64,000 nucleotides of DNA, from the NCBI RefSeq assembly GCF_040786275.1, contig NZ_JBFMVT010000002.1:3286001-3350000 (forward strand), in the 5' to 3' direction. The notes beneath the pieces are model-generated. The model was not told where the DNA came from, searched no databases, and saw only the letters and a list, made by a program, of their open reading frames with translations. Source of the DNA: Buttiauxella gaviniae. Its GTDB lineage: Bacteria; Pseudomonadota; Gammaproteobacteria; Enterobacterales; Enterobacteriaceae. Below, piece after piece: positions 59,589 to 64,000 of the stretch. How positions within the stretch are numbered: the first letter of the stretch is position 1; each line of letters starts with the position of its first letter. The translations under genes and the position numbers were made by a program.

Positions 59589-61748
59589 ATGGCCTTGTCC
59601 TCCGCGCAAAAAGCGCAAATCGCCGCCTGGTATAAGGCGCTACAGCAGCAGATCCCGGACTTTATTCCGCGCCCACCGCAACGGCAAATGATTGCCGAAG
59701 TGGCGAAAACGCTCGCGGGTGACGAAGGCCGCCATCTGGCGATTGAGGCACCAACCGGCGTGGGGAAAACCCTCTCTTACCTGATTCCCGGCATCGCAAT
59801 TGCACGCGGGGAAGAAAAAACGCTGGTGGTCAGCACCGCAAACGTCGCCCTTCAGGATCAAATTTTCAGTAAAGATTTGCCCTTGCTGCGCAAAATTATC
59901 CCCGATCTAAAATTTACCGCCGCTTTTGGACGTGGGCGTTATGTTTGCCCGCGTAATCTCGCCGCGCTGGCGACGGATAACGTCTCGCAGGGCGATCTGC
60001 TGGCTTTTCTGGAAGATGAACTCGCCCCCACCAGCAAAGATGAGCAGCAGCGCTGCGCGAAGCTGAAAACCGATCTTGATGCCTATAAATGGGACGGCCT
60101 GCGCGATCACACTTCGCACTCCATCGATGATGATTTATGGCGTCGTCTAAGTACGGATAAAGCCAGTTGTCTGGGACGTAATTGCCACTGGTATCGTGAA
60201 TGCCCGTTCTTTGTGGCGCGGCGTGAAATTGATGATGCGGAAGTGGTGGTGGCGAACCATGCGCTGGTGATGGCCGCCATGGAAAGCGATGCGGTTCTGC
60301 CCGAAGCCAAAAACCTGTTGCTGATTTTAGACGAAGGCCACCATCTGCCTGATGTGGCCCGTGACGCGCTGGAAATGAGTGCGGAAGTCACGCCGGGCTA
60401 CAGCCGTTTGCAGCTTGATTTGTTCACGAAACTGGTGGAAACCTGCATGGCGCAGTTCCGCCCGAAAAGCCCGCCACCACTCACCGTGCCGGAGCGTTTG
60501 ACGAATCATTGCGATGAAATTTATGAACTGCTGAACTCGTTCAGTAGCATTGTGTCGCTGTGGTTGCCGGGTGAACAAGAAGCCGAGCATCGCTTTGAGA
60601 TGGGGATTTTGCCCGGTGAAATTATGGAGATTTGCAAGCGCCTCGCAAAACTCATGGAAGGGTTACGGAGCCTTTCAGAAGCGTTGCTAAACGATCTCAG
60701 CGAAAAAACCGGGACTCACGATATTGTGCGGTTGCATCGCTCGCTATTACACATGAACCGCGCGCTGGGTTATTTCGAAACGCAGAGCAAACTCTGGCGG
60801 CTTTCGGCGATGGACCAGGCATCCGGTGCGCCGGTGTCAAAATGGGTGACGCGCGAAATCCGTGAGGGCCAGCCGCATCTGTTCTTCCATTGCGTGGGGA
60901 TACGCGTCAGCGATCAGCTCGAAAAACTGGTCTGGCGCAATGTGCCGCATGTCATTGTCACTTCTGCCACGCTGCGCTCGCTCAACAAATTCGACCGTTT
61001 GCAAGAGATGAGTGGCCTGAGCGAAAAAGCGGGCGACAGGTTTATCGCCCTGGATTCACCGTTTAACCATGTCGAGCAGGGTAAACTGGTTATCCCGCGG
61101 CTTACCGTTGAACCGACGATGGAAAACGAAGCGCAGCATCTGGCTGAAATGGCTGCGTTTTTCAGGGCCGAACTTGCCAGGGGTGAGCACAAAGGTATGC
61201 TGGTGCTCTTTGCCAGCAACCGTGCGATGCAGGTGTTTCTGACCCACGTCACCGATTTGCGCCTGACACTGCTGGTGCAGGGCGATCAGCCGCGCTATCG
61301 GCTGGTGGAAACGCATCGCAAACGCGTGGAACAAGGCGAAACCAGTGTGCTGGTCGGTCTGCAATCTTTTGCTGAAGGCCTGGATTTAAAGGGTGAATTA
61401 CTCAGCCAGGTGCATATCCATAAAATTGCCTTCCCGCCCATTGACAGCCCGGTGGTGCTCACCGAAGGCGAGTGGCTAAAAACCCTGAAACGCTATCCTT
61501 TTGAAGTCCAGAGCCTACCGAGCGCTTCATTTAATCTTATTCAACAAGTTGGGCGTTTAATTCGTAGCCACGGCTGTTATGGTGAGGTGGTGATTTATGA
61601 TCGCCGTTTGTTGACCAAAAATTATGGTCACCGTTTACTGGGTGCATTGCCGGTGTTTCCCATCAGCCAGCCAGAAGCGCCAGCGGCTAAAATGATTGAT
61701 ACCACACCGAAAAAGACGGTGCGGCGCAAACGTGTCAGCAAGAAATAG
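59589..61748 (+). CDS. dinG: ATP-dependent DNA helicase DinG
   Basis: 719 residues from the ATG at 59589, matching the E. coli start; a longer frame from 59559 would run through the LexA box. XPD-like superfamily 2 helicase that unwinds R-loops and D-loops. Walker A is APTGVGKT (54-61), the four iron-sulfur cysteines are Cys120, Cys194, Cys199 and Cys205, motif II is the DEGHH box near residue 253 and motif VI is QQVGRLIRS near residue 655. The C-terminus is basic. It is SOS-induced and followed 14 bases later by ybiB. Confidence 0.97.
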   Translation: MALSSAQKAQIAAWYKALQQQIPDFIPRPPQRQMIAEVAKTLAGDEGRHLAIEAPTGVGKTLSYLIPGIAIARGEEKTLVVSTANVALQDQIFSKDLPLLRKIIPDLKFTAAFGRGRYVCPRNLAALATDNVSQGDLLAFLEDELAPTSKDEQQRCAKLKTDLDAYKWDGLRDHTSHSIDDDLWRRLSTDKASCLGRNCHWYRECPFFVARREIDDAEVVVANHALVMAAMESDAVLPEAKNLLLILDEGHHLPDVARDALEMSAEVTPGYSRLQLDLFTKLVETCMAQFRPKSPPPLTVPERLTNHCDEIYELLNSFSSIVSLWLPGEQEAEHRFEMGILPGEIMEICKRLAKLMEGLRSLSEALLNDLSEKTGTHDIVRLHRSLLHMNRALGYFETQSKLWRLSAMDQASGAPVSKWVTREIREGQPHLFFHCVGIRVSDQLEKLVWRNVPHVIVTSATLRSLNKFDRLQEMSGLSEKAGDRFIALDSPFNHVEQGKLVIPRLTVEPTMENEAQHLAEMAAFFRAELARGEHKGMLVLFASNRAMQVFLTHVTDLRLTLLVQGDQPRYRLVETHRKRVEQGETSVLVGLQSFAEGLDLKGELLSQVHIHKIAFPPIDSPVVLTEGEWLKTLKRYPFEVQSLPSASFNLIQQVGRLIRSHGCYGEVVIYDRRLLTKNYGHRLLGALPVFPISQPEAPAAKMIDTTPKKTVRRKRVSKK

Positions 61749-61762
61749 AAAGGAGATTTTGA

Positions 61763-62731
61763 GTGGACTACCGTAAGATCATCAAAGAAGTCGGGCGCGG
61801 TAAGAACCATGCTCGCGATCTGGATTTTGACACCGCGCGTGGTTTATACGCCCATATGCTCAGAGGCGAAGTGCCGGAGCTGGAGCTTGGCGGCGTACTG
61901 ATTGCGCTTCGCATCAAAGGTGAAGGCGAGGCGGAAATGCTCGGTTTCTATGACGCGATGAAGCATCACCTGATCTCCCTGACGCCGCCGGTCAACAAGC
62001 CGATGCCCATCGTCATCCCTTCCTATAACGGCGCGCGCAAACAGGCCAACCTAACGCCTTTGCTAGCCGTGCTGCTTAATCGACTCGGTTTTCCTGTCGT
62101 GGTGCATGGCGTGAGCCACGATCCCTCGCGCGTATTGACCGAAACTATTTTTACGCTGATGGGCATTGAGCCGACGCTACATGCGGGCCAGGCGCAAGCC
62201 AAACTTGATTCGCATCATCCGGTGTATATTCCAGTCAGCGCGCTTTGCCCCCCGATGGAAGATCAGCTCGCCATGCGCTGGCGTATGGGCGTGCGTAACA
62301 GCGCGCACACGCTTGCCAAACTGGCGACGCCATTTGCAGAAGATGCGGCTCTGCGGCTTGCCAGCGTTTCCCACCCGGAGTATGTCCCGAAAGTGGCGAA
62401 GTTCTTTGCAGACATCGGCGGGCGCGGCCTGCTAATGCATGGCACTGAAGGGGAAGTTTATGCCAACCCGCAGCGCTGCCCGCAGATTACGCTTATCGAT
62501 AGCCAGGGTGCGCGCGTAGTAAGCGAGCGCCAGACGGAAGTCAGCGGCGATGAAATCATTTTGCCAGACGGAAAAGACCCGGAAGTCACCGCGCGTTGGA
62601 TTGAACGGTGTGTGACAGGTGTTGAACCCATCCCACAATCATTAAGAACGCAAATGGCCTGCTGTCTGGTGGCTACGGGTGAAGTTGCGACGCTTGAAGA
62701 GGGAGTGGCCCGCGTTAATCAGACATTCTGA
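61763..62731 (+). CDS. ybiB: YbiB, anthranilate-phosphoribosyltransferase-like (TrpD2) protein
   Basis: 322 residues from the GTG at 61763 (AAGGAG eight bases upstream), giving the family start MDYRKIIKEVGRGKNHARDL. It has the fold of TrpD but lacks the usual phosphoribosyl-pyrophosphate motif; YbiB/TrpD2 proteins bind nucleic acids non-specifically through basic patches. Conserved segments are VIPSYNGARKQANLTPLLAV (about residues 90-109) and MRWRMGVRNSAHTLAKL (about 171-187). It is probably cotranscribed with dinG, which is LexA-controlled. Confidence 0.95.
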   Translation: MDYRKIIKEVGRGKNHARDLDFDTARGLYAHMLRGEVPELELGGVLIALRIKGEGEAEMLGFYDAMKHHLISLTPPVNKPMPIVIPSYNGARKQANLTPLLAVLLNRLGFPVVVHGVSHDPSRVLTETIFTLMGIEPTLHAGQAQAKLDSHHPVYIPVSALCPPMEDQLAMRWRMGVRNSAHTLAKLATPFAEDAALRLASVSHPEYVPKVAKFFADIGGRGLLMHGTEGEVYANPQRCPQITLIDSQGARVVSERQTEVSGDEIILPDGKDPEVTARWIERCVTGVEPIPQSLRTQMACCLVATGEVATLEEGVARVNQTF

Positions 62732-62742
62732 TTAAAAAGGGC

Positions 62743-62772
62743 AAAAAAATACCCGCGGTAATTGGCCGCGGG
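62743..62772 (-). terminator. Terminator downstream of ybiJ
   Basis: Stem CCCGCGG (62752-62758) with CCGCGGG (62766-62772) and a 7-base loop. On the minus strand it is followed by TATTTTTTTG, a good U-tract, so it terminates ybiJ; the plus strand has no U-tract, so ybiB may end elsewhere. Confidence 0.85.
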
Positions 62773-62851
62773 CAACAAGGGGTACAACGGAGTGAAACAG
62801 GGTGGAGCAGAGCTCCAATATGAGGGTTAAATCAAGGCAATACAGCAGGAA

Positions 62852-63112
62852 TTACTTATAGATAACTGCAGTACCGCTCATTTTGCCGTTAGTGTTAGCA
62901 GAAGTGATTGAATAGGCTTTTGCGCCCGCAGCTTGTGCTTTATCAGCCAGTTTTGCTTCCAGACCGTCCAGTGTTGTTGCGCCGTCCGCAGAAACCACAC
63001 CCACTTTATTTAAGTTCTGAGCTTGAGATGGGCTGATGGATTGTGCAGCAAAAGCACCGAAAGAAAGAGTAGAAAGGGCGATGGCGGCTACAGCATATTT
63101 GATGGTTTTCAT
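62852..63112 (-). CDS. ybiJ: YbiJ, DUF1471 (YhcN-family) periplasmic protein
   Basis: 86 residues, as in E. coli. Signal peptide MKTIKYAVAAIALSTLSFGAFA-A, then the DUF1471 domain: KVGVVSADGATTLDGLEAKL and AQAAGAKAYSIT, ending GTAVIYK. The family members (BhsA, McbA, YdgH and others) are small secreted stress-response proteins affecting biofilm and stress tolerance. It is followed by a strong terminator at 62743 and preceded by a 376-base intergenic region. Confidence 0.95.
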   Translation of the reverse strand: MKTIKYAVAAIALSTLSFGAFAAQSISPSQAQNLNKVGVVSADGATTLDGLEAKLADKAQAAGAKAYSITSANTNGKMSGTAVIYK

Positions 63113-63488
63113 AGTTAATTTCTCGCAGGTTATTCTGTTTAAGGTGACGTTGTTGCGTCGATGTGATTATGGTCACACTTTTAAGCAGAAGAATAAATCG
63201 AATAGAATTGACCGCCTTATTCAAAATTTTTGACGTTAAGTTAAATCATTGAAATAAGTGATGATTAGTGAGCGAATTATCAATCTGGTTTCTGGTTTGG
63301 CTATGCCGCTTCGTTTTTCGCATCTTTTGCTACACTTTTTGCCATCGCTGGTCTGCTCTGATCTGCAATCGCTTGCGCGCTCTTTTTAGCCTGTTCTGCT
63401 CATTTAAGCTTTTATAACGCACAATAAAATAACGGCTTCCTGTAGAGGAAACCGTTATGACAAATACCCGGGAAATAGACTTTTGAGA
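63113..63488. other. Intergenic region between ybiJ and mcbA
   Basis: The ybiJ promoter side is AT-rich. On the minus strand a terminator for mcbA is at 63423-63456: AACGGTTTCC (63447-63456) pairs with GGAAGCCGTT (63431-63440) with one mismatch, followed by ATTTTATT. A stretch open for 32 codons on the minus strand (63301-63399, Ala/Lys/Gln-rich) has no proper start codon and is not called as a gene. Confidence 0.6.
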
Positions 63489-63749
63489 CTATTTATAAAT
63501 AGTCGCGGTGCCGAACATTTTGTTTTCACCGCTAGCAGAGTTAACAACAAAACCTTTTGCACCTTCTTGTTTCGCTTTTTCTCCAAGCTTGGTTTGCAGA
63601 TCGTCAAGGTTTGCCGCGCCAGTAACAGAAACGGTGCCTGCAGGGCGGAGCTGACCGGTGTTGGTGTCAGTCAATTCTTGAGCTGCCATGGTAGCAAACG
63701 GTAATGCTGCAAGAGTGACAACCGCAGAAAAATACAGCAATTTTTTCAT
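63489..63749 (-). CDS. mcbA: McbA (YbiM)-like DUF1471 protein
   Basis: 86 residues from the ATG at 63749 (GAGGA seven bases upstream); a GTG at 63755 is in frame but less likely. Signal peptide MKKLLYFSAVVTLAALPFATMA-A. The domain part, GQLRPAGTVSVTGAANLDDL then QTKLGEKAKQEGAKGFVV, and the end MFGTATIYK, resemble E. coli McbA closely and YbiJ less. McBA is an MqsR-controlled protein that affects colanic-acid mucoidy and biofilm in E. coli. It lies near ybiJ, as in E. coli, but with fewer genes between. Confidence 0.85.
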   Translation of the reverse strand: MKKLLYFSAVVTLAALPFATMAAQELTDTNTGQLRPAGTVSVTGAANLDDLQTKLGEKAKQEGAKGFVVNSASGENKMFGTATIYK

Positions 63750-63927
63750 AATCACATCCTCATCACTTTGGGGGCTGATTTAAACAATCATCAGCACTAA
63801 AAGTGTAGGTGTATTGTGATAATTAAAAGCCGCAAAAAATTGACTGACTTATGCTCATTTTTTGAACAACATTACTTGACGAAAATCTTACAAATCATAG
63901 AGATACAGGCTTATGATTTTGCTGATT

Positions 63928-64000
63928 TTATCGTGCGTCAGGGCGAATTAAATCGAAGCGATGGGCTTCATCAATGGTGTAATAAGCGGATGGACCGCCC
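63928..64000 (-). CDS. C-terminal end of an unidentified protein (partial)
   Basis: The minus strand from base 64000 reads GGPSAYYTIDEAHRFDLIRP and ends DAR with TAA at 63928-63930, 24 codons before the window edge. The composition looks coding and it follows the direction of ybiJ and mcbA. I do not recognise it; too little is visible to assign a family. The 178 bases between it and mcbA hold no other gene. Confidence 0.45.
   Translation of the reverse strand, partial: GGPSAYYTIDEAHRFDLIRPDAR

Overview
The window is chromosomal DNA of a member of the Enterobacteriaceae. Most proteins have the length, motifs and gene order of Escherichia coli orthologues (bioABFCD, uvrB, moaABCDE, the ybh block, dinG, osmF-yehYXW), but the order of blocks differs from E. 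coli and several accessory genes are present, so it is a related genus that I cannot name from this sequence. No tRNA or rRNA gene, CRISPR array, prophage or intact insertion sequence was seen.

Layout. 0-7 kb: the 5' part of ybhC, then ybhB, a DJ-1/PfpI protein and bioA on the minus strand, and bioBFCD on the plus strand, with a BirA operator between bioA and bioB. 7-9.6 kb: an accessory patch between bioD and uvrB, holding a Cys-rich HicA-like protein with a partner HTH protein, an orphan UrtE-like ATPase, and a non-coding stretch with DnaA-box-like sites and the uvrB LexA box. 9.6-27.3 kb: uvrB, ybhK, a Moco-type leader and moaABCDE, ybhL, ybhN-clsB-ybhP, ybhQ, the cecR-ybhGFSR efflux operon with a palindromic operator, and rhlE.

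27.4-57 kb: a block corresponding to the E. coli mlrA-dusC region (dusC, yohP, mdtQ, yohF, yohD, yohC, pbpG, dld, bglX, osmF-yehYXW, yohO, mlrA), here lying between rhlE and dinG. About 13 kb of catabolic genes separate dusC from mdtQ. These are a beta-glucoside locus with three separate BglG-type antiterminator/terminator leaders (before an OprD-like porin plus an exported SurE-like phosphatase, before bglG, and before the PTS permease plus 6-phospho-beta-glucosidase), a LysR regulator, a methyltransferase, and a GH78-like glycosidase with a GPH transporter and a divergent AraC regulator.

57-64 kb: roxA, a Fic-domain gene with a tandem operator-like repeat at its start codon, the LexA-controlled dinG, ybiB, two DUF1471 proteins (ybiJ, mcbA), and the last codons of an unidentified gene.

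Short repeats of two kinds are scattered between genes: four REP-like palindromes and two copies of a GC-rich element. Some of them sit at the block junctions. The strongest candidates for unusual biology are the triple-leader beta-glucoside locus with its exported SurE-like enzyme, the HicA-like/HTH pair, and the Fic gene with its tandem repeats. Comparisons with E. coli are from memory, not from a database search.
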